Below, one piece after another: positions 43,973-56,568 of a stretch of 64,000 nucleotides of DNA. How positions within the stretch are numbered: the stretch's first letter is position 1; each line of letters begins with the position of its first letter. A model generated the notes under the pieces. The model was not told the DNA's origin. It was given only the letters and a program-made list of their open reading frames with translations, and did no database searches. The stretch covers positions 104,833,503-104,897,502 of the forward strand of contig CM058230.1 of NCBI GenBank assembly GCA_030180135.1, read 5' to 3'. The stretch is from Orychophragmus violaceus. Taxonomy: Eukaryota; Streptophyta; Magnoliopsida; Brassicales; Brassicaceae. The position numbers were made by a program, and so were the translations under genes.

Positions 43973-46950
43973 TGTAACATCCCCAAACCGGGATACAAAA
44001 CCCACCCTAATCGTTTGGGCTGTTATGGAACCATAAGACCGAACACGTGATCAAAAAAAAAAAAGAGATCAATGAAGTGTTCCATAACCTAAAAAGAGCT
44101 AAGTTCGGTGAGAAATGAGCTTAGCCGAGCTGAACCAAGAGTGTTCAGCTGAAACGAGCTGAACAGTCCAGCTGGTCAGCTAGGCCAGCTGGCAGCCAGC
44201 TCAACCCAGCTAGCTTGAGTGTTCAAGTGTTGGGTCAGCTGGTCAGCTAGTGACACTAGCTGACCAAGCGGTTACCAGCGAATGGTCACCAAGAGAAGTT
44301 GTGACCTTTCGGCCAACAACTCATGACCATTCACTTGGGGGAAGTTGGCGCCAAGGAAGCCTATAAATAGGCCATTCCTTGGCCAAATTGCGCACGCCCA
44401 GCAAGGGGAAAAAAACGTCCAGAAACTCTCCCAAAGGCACAAGCCTGAAATTGCGAGAGATCTAGAGAGAGAGAGAGAGACCGGATTCTAGTGAGAAGGC
44501 CGGCGAATGGAAGATCGGATTTGGTGGTGGTTAACCGTGAGGGAAAAGGGTTTAGAGGGCCGGAAATGCATCAAGCACTCACGGCAAGGCCACAACCGCA
44601 TCCAAGCGCGTGATCGGCCTGAAGGATCAACCGCGGCCGCGGTGAACCGCTCGGCCGACGGTTGGATCAAACGGGCTGACGCGGACGCTATTCTCTTCAT
44701 CTCTTTTCTGGAAGTAGACGGGATGTTAGGCCATAAGTTGGCTTAAGATTCGGCGAGTTTTCCCAAACGATCACGATCGGCCATGGGCCATGATCGTGAT
44801 TAGGCGCGGTCGGACGGATTAGATGCGCGGATCAACTGCCGACCAAGTGTGACAAACCGGTGGATCATGCGCTACAGTACGGCACGTCCGGATGGATGTG
44901 GGCCGACGTAGTCTGATCGCACGCGGACGTACTTGGCGAGAAGCGGACAATGTTCTGGATGGCTTGTGGTCGGAGACAAAGTCGCGGCACAGACGGATGA
45001 TCATTCGGCCAAAAGGGCTGTCGCGGTTCATCTTCGGATGGTCGCAACCGTTCGGGCTGATCATCGCGCCTGTACGCCACGGTCGCGTCAGTTCACGCTT
45101 AACGCACACTCCAAGGATCGCGTGCGGTCCGAGTGAACGTACAGTCTGGACGACCGGACGATCGTGGATGGCGGGTCATCGCAGGCAGGTTCGTGAGGCA
45201 ACAGGTTGGGCCGTACGGTCGTAAGACAGACGCGGTTATTTCCAGAATAATCACGCCTATGGACCGGACGTCGTGCCTGTTTGCGAACGGACGCGTCCAT
45301 GCGTGGACTGACGCACTGTCGAGGATCGGGAACGATCAGGACGAGCGTTCGGTTCGGTATGGACGACGGTCGCGGCCGTACGATCGCGGCAGAGCGATCG
45401 CGGCAGAGTTATCGCGACTGGACGTTCGTGGCAGTCTGATCGCGGCAGAGGGATCGCGTCGGACTGATTGCGGTGGAACGATCGCGACAGGATGACCGCG
45501 GCAGGATGGTCGCGGCACACTGATCACGATCCAAGCGGATGGTCGCGACTGTTCCCAGACGGTCGTGACTCTTCGTGAAAGGTTGCGTCTACTCGCGGTA
45601 TGACGTAAACCGCTGTCGGTTGATCGCAGACGGGTTCGTGGTACACGGGTTGGACGGTACAGTCGTAAGGATGGTCGCGGATCATCTCTGGATGGTCGCG
45701 TCTGTTGGCTGATCGTCACGCCATACACGAACAGTCGCGTCTCTTCGCGGATTGACGCAACGGTTCAGAGATCGTCAACGATCCGAACATGCGGTCAGTC
45801 CGGTTGGACAGCGATCGCGGCAGGACGCGGATGGCCTGACGAACAGGAAACGCGAGTGTTGCCGAGTACGCTTGGCGATGCTGCCACATCCTCGTTGCGT
45901 CAAGCCATTGCGCTGATGGACTGACGATCACGGTACCACCGAGAACCACTCGGTACGACCGAGCGATCGCGTAAAGTCATGGCAATTGACGGGTTTGGTA
46001 GACTTGACGGATTCTTGTTCAATAAGCCGTTGGATCGATCGGGAAGATCATCCACGGTCAAGATCGAGATAGCGGGATGACATCGGGTTGGACCGCGGAT
46101 AGAGTCGGGATGATTGCGTGGTAGAAACGCGTGCGGAGCGATGGAACAGTCGGAGGAACTGGGTCGCGGCCGAAGGTATAAACCGCGGATCAGGCCATCC
46201 GCGGAAATGATAGTCAATCAGTCCAACCATGATCTGAACACTAGGACTCGGCGATATTGAGGGCGATCGGTGAAGTGATCGTACCTAAGGACTTGGATCG
46301 GTCTGAGAGTCAAAATGCAGGAAACAAACGTGGTTAAGACAAGACGGTGAATGATAACGGGAATCGAGTAAAGAAACGAGCGAGTTCAAATGGTGGTCAA
46401 AGGAAGGAATTGGAAGACCTCTCTTGTGCTTAGTCATGTGGGGATGGTTGGTTGAATGACTATGTACAAGGGAGGTATGTTAAAGGAGCTGAGCTGGATG
46501 AATAAAGGAGCTGAGCTGAACGTCGAGCTAGCTTCACACCGGATTCACCAAGGGTTAAGGTACACGTTTCGAAAACTCTTCTATTGTTCTAAAGAATGGT
46601 TAGAGCCGAATAGGAGAGTGAAAGGATCTAAGTTAAAGACTTAGGTTGGTTAATTGGATAGTTGGAATGGGAACCTCGAAAGAGTTTTTGAGAAAACTAA
46701 GTAAGGTTATAAGAGGTTCTTGGACGGATCGTTCTTTAGAAGAACGATTGAAATGGTTAAGTAGAATTTCCGCTGCCTATTGATTAAGTATGAAGGATCA
46801 AAGACTAGAAGTCAATAAGAGATCCGAGGAATACTTAATCGTAAAGAAAATTTTAAATAGGACGGAATTTCGGGAGGTCCAGGCCTGGGTTTGGCCTGAC
46901 CGATGGGACGCATCGACCGCGGCCTAGGAAGGCCGGGTCGGGGTGTTTCA
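43973..46950 (+). repeat. 3' LTR of LARD-like element (2978 bp)
   Basis: Matches the 5' LTR at an offset of 4808, changing to 4809 after one extra A, then 4772 after the single copy of the 37-bp unit. Substitutions seen: GGTACCACC near 45935 against GGTACGACC, and CCGAAGG near 46174 against CCGACGG. It ends GGTGTTTCA, directly followed by GGACA. Confidence 0.95.
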
Positions 46951-46955
46951 GGACA
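46951..46955. repeat. Right target-site duplication GGACA of the LARD-like element
   Basis: Matches 39160-39164. Deleting the element and one copy restores a normal satellite dyad and loop. Confidence 0.95.
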
Positions 46956-47714
46956 GTCGCGGTGCATGAAAAACCAAGTGTTCATGGCCCGGGAAGAATC
47001 GGGTCGAGTTTTTTCAAAAGTACCACGACCAAAACCCCTCATATGGATAGTAAGGAGGTGTGGTGGAGGAAACGGGTGAAAAAAAAATAACGGGATAGGA
47101 TAAACTGATCGTGGACTGAAACCTATGCACCGTGGGACAGTCGCGGTGCATGAAAAACCAAGTGTTCATGGCCCGGGAAGAATCGGGTCGAATTGTTTCG
47201 AAAGTACCACGACCAAAACCCCTCATATGGATAGTAAGGAGGTGTGGTGGAGGAAACGGGTGAAAAAAAAATGACGGGATAGGATAAACTGATCGTGGAC
47301 TGATCCTATGCACCGTGGGACAGTCGCGGTGCATGAAAAACCAAGTGTTTATGGCCCGGGAAGAATCGGGTCGAGTTTTTTTGAAAGTAACACGACCTAA
47401 ACCCCTCATATGGACAATAAGGAGGTGTGGTGGAGGCAACGGGTGAAAAAAATGACGGGATAGGATAAATTGATCGTGGACTAATCCTATGCACCGTGGG
47501 ACAGTCGCGGTGCATGAAAAACCAAGTGTTCATGGCCCGGGAAGAATCGGTTCGAGTTATTTCGAAAGTACCACGACCAAAACCCCTCACATGGACAGTA
47601 AGGAGGTGTGGTGGAGGAAACGGGTGAAAAAAATGACGGGATAGGATAAACTGATCCTGGACTGATCCTATGCACCGTGGGACAGTCGCGGTGCATGAAA
47701 AACAAGGTTTTCAT

Positions 47715-50437
47715 GGCCCGGGAAGAATCGGGTCGAGTTTTTTCGAAAGTACCACGACCAAAACCCCTCATATGGATAGTAAGGAGGTGTGGTGGAGGAA
47801 ACGGGTGAAAAAAAATGACGGGATAGGATAAACTGATCGTGGACTGATCCTATGCACCGTGGGACAGTCGCGGTGCATGAAAAACCAAGTGTTCATGTCC
47901 CGGGAAGAATCGGGTCTAGTTTTTTCGAAAGTGCCACGACCAAGACCCCTCATATGGACAATAAGGAGATGTGGTGGAGAAAACGGGTGAAAAAAAATTG
48001 ACGGGATAGGATAAATTGATCGTGGACTGATCCTATGCACCGTGGGACAGTCGCGGTGCATGAAAAACCAAGTGTTCATGGCCCGGGAAGAATCGGTTTG
48101 AGTTTTTTCGAAAGTACCACGACCAAAACCCCTCACATGGACAGTGAGGAGGTGTGGTGGAGGAAACGGGTGAAAAAATGACGGGATAGGATAAACTGAT
48201 CGTGGACTGATCCTATGCACCGTGGGACAGTCGCGGTGCATGAAAAACCAAGTGTTCATGGCCCGCGAAGAATCGGGTCGAGTTTTTTCGAAAGTATCAC
48301 GACCAAAACCCCTCATATGGACAGTAAGGAGGTGTGGTGGAGGAAACGGGTGAAAAAAACTGACGGGATAGGTCAAACTGATCGTGGACTGATCCTATGC
48401 ACCGTGGGACAGTCGCGGTGCATGAAAAACCAAGTGTTCATGGCCCGGGAAGAATCGGTTCGAGTTTTTTCGAAAGTACCATGACCAAAACCCCTCACAT
48501 GGACAGTATGGAGGTGTGGTGGAGGAAACGGGTGAAAAAATGACGGGATAGGATAAACTGATCCTGGACTGATCCTATGTACCGTGGGACACTCACGGTG
48601 CATGAAAAACCAAGTGTTCATGGCCCGGGAAGAATCGGGTCGAGTTTTTTCGAAAGTATCACGACCAAAACCCCTCATATGGACAGTAAGGAGGTGTGGT
48701 GGAGGAAACGGGTGAAAAAAATGAAGGGATAGGATAAACTGATCGTGGACTGAACCTATGCACCGTGGGATAGTCGCGGTGCATGAAAAACCAAGTGTTC
48801 ATGGCCCGGGAAGAATCGGTTCGAGTTTTTTCGAAAGTACCACGACCAAAACCCCTCACATGGACAGTAAGGAGGTGTGGTGGAGGAAACGGGTGAAAAA
48901 ATGACGGGATAGGATAAACTGATCCTGGACTGATCCTATGCACCGTGAGACAGTCGGGTGCATGAAAAACCAAGTGTTCATGGCCCAGGAAGAATCGGGT
49001 CAAGTTTTTTCGAAAGTACCACGACCAAAACCCCTCATATGGATAGTAAGGAGGTGTGGTGGAGGAAACGGGTGAAAAAAAATTGACAGGATAGGATAAA
49101 CTGATCGTGGACTGAAACCTATGCACCGTGGGACAGTCGCGGTGCATGAAAAACCAAGTGTTCATGGCCCGGGAAGAATCGGGTCGAGTTTTTTCGAAAG
49201 TACCACGACCAAAACCCCTCATATGGATAGTAAGGAGGTGTGGTGGAGGAAACGGGTGAAAAAAAAAATGACGGGATAGGATAAACTGATCGTGGACTGA
49301 TCCTATGCACCGTGGGACAGTCGCGGTGCATGAAAAACAAAGTGTTTATGGCCCGGGAAGAGTCGGGTCGAGTTTTTTTGAAAGTAACACGACCAAAACC
49401 CCTCATATGGACAATAAGGAGGTGTGGTGGAGGCAACGGGTGAAAAAAATGACGGGATAGGATAAATTGATCGTGGACTGATCCTATGCACCGTGGGACA
49501 GTCGCGCTGCATGAAAAACCAAGTGTTCATGGCCCGGGAAGAATCGGTTCGAGTTTTTTCGAAAGTACCACGACCAAAACCCCTCACATGGACAGTAAGG
49601 AGGTGTGGTGGAGGAAACGGGTGAAAAAAATGACGGGATAGGATAAACTGATCCTGGACTGATCCTATGCACCGTGGGACAGTCGCGGTGCATGAAAAAC
49701 CAAGTGTTCTTGGCCCGGGAAGAATCGGGTCTAGTTTTTTCGAAAGTACCACGACCAAGACCCCTCATATGGACAATAAGGAGATGTGGTGGAGAAAACG
49801 GGTGAAAAAAAATTGACGGGATAGGATAAATTGATCGTGGACTGATCCTATGCACCGTGGGACAGTCGCGGTGCATGAAAAACCAAGTGTTCATGGCCCG
49901 GGAAGAATCGGTTCGAGTTTTTTCGAAAGTACCACGACCAAAACCCCTCACATGGACAGTGAGGAGGTGTGGTGGAGGAAACGGGTGAAAAAATGACGGG
50001 AAAGGATAAACTGATCGTGGACTGATCCTATGCACCGTGGGACAGTCGCGGTGCATGAAAAACCAAGTGTTCATGGCCCGCGAAGAATCGGGTCGAGTTT
50101 TTTCGAAAGTATCACGACCAAAACCCCTCATATGGACAGTAAGGAGGTGTGGTGGAGGAAACGGGTGAAAAAAATGAAGGGATAGGATAAACTGATCGTG
50201 GACTGAACCTATGCACCGTGGGACAGTCGCGGTGCATGAAAAACCAAGTGTTCATGGCCCGGGAAGAATCGGTTCGAGTTTTTTCGAAAGTACCACGACC
50301 AAAACCCCTCACATGGACAGTAAGGAGGTGTGGTGGAGGAAACGGGTGAAAAAAATGACGGGATAGGATAAACTGATCCTGGACTGATCCTATGCACCGT
50401 GGGACAGTCGCGGTGCATGAAAAACCAAGTGTTCTTG
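47715..50437. repeat. 15-monomer unit (2723 bp), copy 1
   Basis: Recurs at about +2722/2723. The variant series includes TTCATGTCCCGGG, GAGAAAAC, CAGTGAGGAGG, CCCGCGAAG, ACACTCACGG, GTGAGACAGTCGGG, GACAGGATAGG, ACAAAGTGTTTATGG, TCGCGCTGCATG and GTTCTTGGCCC. Private changes here: TATGTACCG near 48577. Confidence 0.88.
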
Positions 50438-53160
50438 GCCCGGGAAGAATCGGGTCGAGTTTTTTCGAAAGTACCACGACCAAAACCCCTCATATGGATA
50501 GTAAGGAGGTGTGGTGGAGGAAACGGGTGAAAAAAAATGACGGGATAGGATAAACTGATCGTGGACTGATCCTATGCACCGTGGGACAGTCGCGGTGCAT
50601 GAAAAACCAAGTGTTCATGTCCCGGGAAGAATCGGGTCTAGTTTTTTCGAAAGTGCCACGACCAAGACCCCTCATATGGACAATAAGGAGATGTGGTGGA
50701 GAAAACGGGTGAAAAAAAATTGACGGGATAGGATAAATTGATCGTGGACTGATCCTATGCACCGTGGGACAGTCGCGGTGCATGAAAAACCAAGTGTTCA
50801 TGGCCCGGGAAGAATCGGTTTGAGTTTTTTCGAAAGTACCACGACCAAAACCCCTCACATGGACAGTGAGGAGGTGTGGTGGAGGAAACGGGTGAAAAAA
50901 TGACGGGATAGGATAAACTGATCGTGGACTGATCCTATGCACCGTGGGACAGTCGCGGTGCATGAAAAACCAAGTGTTCATGGCCCGCGAAGAATCGGGT
51001 CGAGTTTTTTCGAAAGTATCACGACCAAAACCCCTCATATGGACAGTAAGGAGGTGTGGTGGAGGAAACGGGTGAAAAAAACTGACGGGATAGGTCAAAC
51101 TGATCGTGGACTGATCCTATGCACCGTGGGACAGTCGCGGTGCATGAAAAACCAAGTGTTCATGGCCCGAGAAGAATCGGTTCGAGTTTTTTCGAAAGTA
51201 CCATGACCAAAACCCCTCACATGGACAGTATGGAGGTGTGGTGGAGGAAACGGGTGAAAAAAATGACGGGATAGGATAAACTGATCCTGGACTGATCCTA
51301 TGCACCGTGGGACACTCACGGTGCATGAAAAACCAAGTGTTCATGGCCCGGGAAGAATCGGGTCGAGTTTTTTCGAAAGTATCACGACCAAAACCCCTCA
51401 TATGGACAGTAAGGAGGTGTGGTGGAGGAAACGGGTGAAAAAAATGAAGGGATAGGATAAACTGATCGTGGACTGAACCTATGCACCGTGGGATAGTCGC
51501 GGTGCATGAAAAACCAAGTGTTCATGGCCCGGGAAGAATCGGTTCGAGTTTTTTCGAAAGTACCACGACCAAAACCCCTCACATGGACAGTAAGGAGGTG
51601 TGGTGGAGGAAACGGGTGAAAAAATGACGGGATAGGATAAACTGATCCTGGACTGATCCTATGCACCGTGAGACAGTCGGGTGCATGAAAAACCAAGTGT
51701 TCATGGCCCAGGAAGAATCGGGTCAAGTTTTTTCGAAAGTACCACGACCAAAACCCCTCATATGGATAGTAAGGAGGTGTGGTGGAGGAAACGGGTGAAA
51801 AAAAATTGACAGGATAGGATAAACTGATCGTGGACTGAAACCTATGCACCGTGGGACAGTCGCGGTGCATGAAAAACCAAGTGTTCATGGCCCGGGAAGA
51901 ATCGGGTCGAGTTTTTTCGAAAGTACCACGACCAAAACCCCTCATATGGATAGTAAGGAGGTGTGGTGGAGGAAACGGGTGAAAAAAAAAATGACGGGAT
52001 AGGATAAACTGATCGTGGACTGATCCTATGCACCGTGGGACAGTCGCGGTGCATGAAAAACAAAGTGTTTATGGCCCGGGAAGAGTCGGGTCGAGTTTTT
52101 TTGAAAGTAACACGACCAAAACCCCTCATATGGACAATAAGGAGGTGTGGTGGAGGCAACGGGTGAAAAAAATGACGGGATAGGATAAATTGATCGTGGA
52201 CTGATCCTATGCACCGTGGGACAGTCGCGCTGCATGAAAAACCAAGTGTTCATGGCCCGGGAAGAATCGGTTCGAGTTTTTTCGAAAGAACCACGACCAA
52301 AACCCCTCACATGGACAGTAAGGAGGTGTGGTGGAGGAAACGGGTGAAAAAAATGACGGGATAGGATAAACTGATCCTGGACTGATCCTATGCACCGTGG
52401 GACAGTCGCGGTGCATGAAAAACCAAGTGTTCTTGGCCCGGGAAGAATCGGGTCTAGTTTTTTCGAAAGTACCACGACCAAGACCCCTCATATGGACAAT
52501 AAGGAGATGTGGTGGAGAAAACGGGTGAAAAAAAATTGACGGGATAGGATAAATTGATCGTGGACTGATCCTATGCACCGTGGGACAGTCGCGGTGCATG
52601 AAAAACCAAGTGTTCATGGCCCGGGAAGAATCGGTTCGAGTTTTTTCGAAAGTACCACGACCAAAACCCCTCACATGGACAGTGAGGAGGTGTGGTGGAG
52701 GAAACGGGTGAAAAAATGACGGGAAAGGATAAACTGATCGTGGACTGATCCTATGCACCGTGGGACAGTCGCGGTGCATGAAAAACCAAGTGTTCATGGC
52801 CCGCGAAGAATCGGGTCGAGTTTTTTCGAAAGTATCACGACCAAAACCCCTCATATGGACAGTAAGGAGGTGTGGTGGAGGAAACGGGTGAAAAAAATGA
52901 AGGGATAGGATAAACTGATCGTGGACTGAACCTATGCACCGTGGGACAGTCGCGGTGCATGAAAAACCAAGTGTTCATGGCCCGGGAAGAATCGGTTCGA
53001 GTTTTTTCGAAAGTACCACGACCAAAACCCCTCACATGGACAGTAAGGAGGTGTGGTGGAGGAAACGGGTGAAAAAAATGACGGGATAGGATAAACTGAT
53101 CCTGGACTGATCCTATGCACCGTGGGACAGTCGCGGTGCATGAAAAACCAAGTGTTCTTG
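50438..53160. repeat. 15-monomer unit (2723 bp), copy 2
   Basis: Tandem with copy 1. It shares CGAAAGAACCACG (near 52288) with copy 3, where copy 1 has CGAAAGTACCACG. Private change: GCCCGAGAAG near 51168. Confidence 0.88.
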
Positions 53161-55900
53161 GCCCGGGAAGAATCGGGTCGAGTTTTTTCGAAAGTACCAC
53201 GACCAAAACCCCTCATATGGATAGTAAGGAGGTGTGGTGGAGGAAACGGGTGAAAAAAAATGACGGGATAGGATAAACTGATCGTGGACTGATCCTATGC
53301 ACCGTGGGACAGTCGCGGTGCATGAAAAACCAAGTGTTCATGTCCCGGGAAGAATCGGGTCTAGTTTTTTCGAAAGTGCCACGACCAAGACCCCTCATAT
53401 GGACAATAAGGAGATGTGGTGGAGAAAACGGGTGAAAAAAAATTGACGGGATAGGATAAATTGATCGTGGACTGATCCTATGCACCGTGGGACAGTCGCG
53501 GTGCATGAAAAACCAAGTGTTCATGGCCCGGGAAGAATCGGTTTGAGTTTTTTCGAAAGTACCACGACCAAAACCCCTCACATGGACAGTGAGGAGGTGT
53601 GGTGGAGGAAACGGGTGAAAAAATGACGGGATAGGATAAACTGATCGTGGACTGATCCTATGCACCGTGGGACAGTCGCGGTGCATGAAAAACCAAGTGT
53701 TCATGGCCCGCGAAGAATCGGGTCGAGTTTTTTCGAAAGTATCACGACCAAAACCCCTCATATGGACAGTAAGGAGGTGTGGTGGAGGAAACGGGTGAAA
53801 AAAACTGACGGGATAGGTCAAACTGATCGTGGACTGATCCTATGCACCGTGGGACAGTCGCGGTGCATGAAAAACCAAGTGTTCATGGCCCGGGAAGAAT
53901 CGGTTCGAGTTTTTTCGAAAGTACCATGACCAAAACCCCTCACATGGACAGTATGGAGGTGTGGTGGAGGAAACAGGTGAAAAAAATGACGGGATAGGAT
54001 AAACTGATCCTGGACTGATCCTATGCACCGTGGGACACTCACGGTGCATGAAAAACCAAGTGTTCATGGCCCGGGAAGAATCGGGTCGAGTTTTTTCGAA
54101 AGTATCACGACCAAAACCCCTCATATGGACAGTAAGGAGGTGTGGTGGAGGAAACGGGTGAAAAAAATGAAGGGATAGGATAAACTGATCGTGGACTGAA
54201 CCTATGCACCGTGGGATAGTCGCGGTGCATGAAAAACCAAGTGTTCATGGCCCGGGAAGAATCGGTTCGAGTTTTTTCGAAAGTACCACGACCAAAACCC
54301 CTCACATGGACAGTAAGGAGGTGTGGTGGAGGAAACGGGTGAAAAAATGACGGGATAGGATAAACTGATCCTGGACTGATCCTATGCACCGTGAGACAGT
54401 CGGGTGCATGAAAAACCAAGTGTTCATGGCCCAGGAAGAATCGGGTCAAGTTTTTTCGAAAGTACCACGACCAAAACCCCTCATATGGATAGTAAGGAGG
54501 TGTGGTGGAGGAAACGGGTGAAAAAAAATTGACAGGATAGGATAAACTGATCGTGGACTGAAACCTATGCACCGTGGGACAGTCGCGGTGCATGAAAAAC
54601 CAAGTGTTCATGGCCCGGGAAGAATCGGGTCGAGTTTTTTCGAAAGTACCACGACCAAAACCCCTCATATGGATAGTAAGGAGGTGTGGTGGAGGAAACG
54701 GGTGAAAAAAAAAATGACGGGATAGGATAAACTGATCGTGGACTGATCCTATGCACCGTGGGACAGTCGCGGTGCATGAAAAACAAAGTGTTTATGGCCC
54801 GGGAAGAGTCGGGTCGAGTTTTTTTGAAAGTAACACGACCAAAACCCCTCATATGGACAATAAGGAGGTGTGGTGGAGGCAACGGGTGAAAAAAATGACG
54901 GGATAGGATAAATTGATCGTGGACTGATCCTATGCACCGTGGGACAGTCGCGCTGCATGAAAAACCAAGTGTTCATGGCCCGGGAAGAATCGGTTCGAGT
55001 TTTTTCGAAAGAACCACGACCAAAACCCCTCACATGGACAGTAAGGAGGTGTGGTGGAGGAAACGGGTGAAAAAAATGACGGGATAGGATAAACTGATCC
55101 TGGACTGATCCTATGCACCGTGGGACAGTCGCGGTGCATGAAAAACCAAGTGTTCTTGGCCCGGGAAGAATCGGGTCTAGTTTTTTCGAAAGTACCACGA
55201 CCAAGACCCCTCATATGGACAATAAGGAGATGTGGTGGAGAAAACGGGTGAAAAAAAATTGACGGGATAGGATAAATTGATCGTGGACTGATCCTATGCA
55301 CCGTGGGACAGTCGCGGTGCATGAAAAACCAAGTGTTCATGGCCCGGGAAGAATCGGTTCGAGTTTTTTCGAAAGTACCACGACCAAAACCCCTCACATG
55401 GACAGTGAGGAGGTGTGGTGGAGGAAACGGGTGAAAAAATGACGGGAAAGGATAAACTGATCGTGGACTGATCCTATGCACCGTGGGACAGTCGCGGTGC
55501 ATGAAAAACCAAGTGTTCATGGCCCGCGAAGAATCGGGTCGAGTTTTTTCGAAAGTATCACGACCAAAACCCCTCATATGGACAGTAAGGAGGTGTGGTG
55601 GAGGAAACGGGTGAAAAAAATGAAGGGATAGGATAAACTGATCGTGGACTGAACCTATGCACCGTGGGACAGTCGCGGTGCATGAAAAACCAAGTGTTCA
55701 TGGCCCGGGAAGAATCGGTTCGAGTTTTTTCGAAAGTACCACGACCAAAACCCCTCACATGGACAGTAAGGAGGTGTGGTGGAGGAAACGGGTGAAAAAA
55801 ATGACGGGATAGGATAAACTGATCCTGGACTGATCCTATGCACCGTGGGACAGTCGCGGTGCATGAAAAACCAAGTGTTCTTGGCCCGGGAAGAATCGGG
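53161..55900. repeat. 15-monomer unit, copy 3
   Basis: Follows copy 2 at +2723 until about 55.90 kb, where TCGGGTCTAG replaces TCGGGTCGAG and a 4-monomer duplication takes over. Confidence 0.85.
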
Positions 55901-56568
55901 TCTAGTTTTTTCGAAAGTACCACGACCAAGACCCCTCATATGGACAATAAGGAGATGTGGTGGAGAAAACGGGTGAAAAAAAATTGACGGGATAGGATAA
56001 ATTGATCGTGGACTGATCCTATGCACCGTGGGACAGTCGCGGTGCATGAAAAACCAAGTGTTCATGGCCCGGGAAGAATCGGTTCGAGTTTTTTCGAAAG
56101 TACCACGACCAAAACCCCTCACATGGACAGTGAGGAGGTGTGGTGGAGGAAACGGGTGAAAAAATGACGGGAAAGGATAAACTGATCGTGGACTGATCCT
56201 ATGCACCGTGGGACAGTCGCGGTGCATGAAAAACCAAGTGTTCATGGCCCGCGAAGAATCGGGTCGAGTTTTTTCGAAAGTATCACGACCAAAACCCCTC
56301 ATATGGACAGTAAGGAGGTGTGGTGGAGGAAACGGGTGAAAAAAATGAAGGGATAGGATAAACTGATCGTGGACTGAACCTATGCACCGTGGGACAGTCG
56401 CGGTGCATGAAAAACCAAGTGTTCATGGCCCGGGAAGAATCGGTTCGAGTTTTTTCGAAAGTACCACGACCAAAACCCCTCACATGGACAGTAAGGAGGT
56501 GTGGTGGAGGAAACGGGTGAAAAAATGACGGGATAGGATAAACTGATCCTGGACTGATCCTATGCACC
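55130..56568. repeat. 4-monomer tandem duplication (725 bp spacing)
   Basis: The stretch from about 55130 recurs at +725: GTTCTTGGCCC, GAGAAAAC, CAGTGAGGAGG, GGGAAAGGATAAAC, CCCGCGAAG, then TGAAGGGATAGG. It ends at about 56568, where GTGAGACAGTCGGG departs from GTGGGACAGTCGCG. Confidence 0.83.

Larger units (their letters stand above)
39165..46950 (+). mobile_element. Non-coding LTR retrotransposon (LARD-like), 7786 bp
   Basis: LTRs of 3014 and 2978 bp start TGTAACATCCCC and end GGTGTTTCA. There is a tRNA-iMet-type PBS 3 nt after the 5' LTR, a G-rich polypurine tract before the 3' LTR, and a 5-bp target duplication. The 1794-bp internal region has no gag, protease, RT or integrase that I can recognise, so the element needs enzymes from another element. 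The 3' end of the internal part (GGGGACGAATCC, TTTAAGGGGGGTAGAAC, then TGTAACA) is like Ty3/gypsy elements of the Del/Tekay type, which suggests that origin. I saw only 2 substitutions between the LTRs. Confidence 0.93.
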
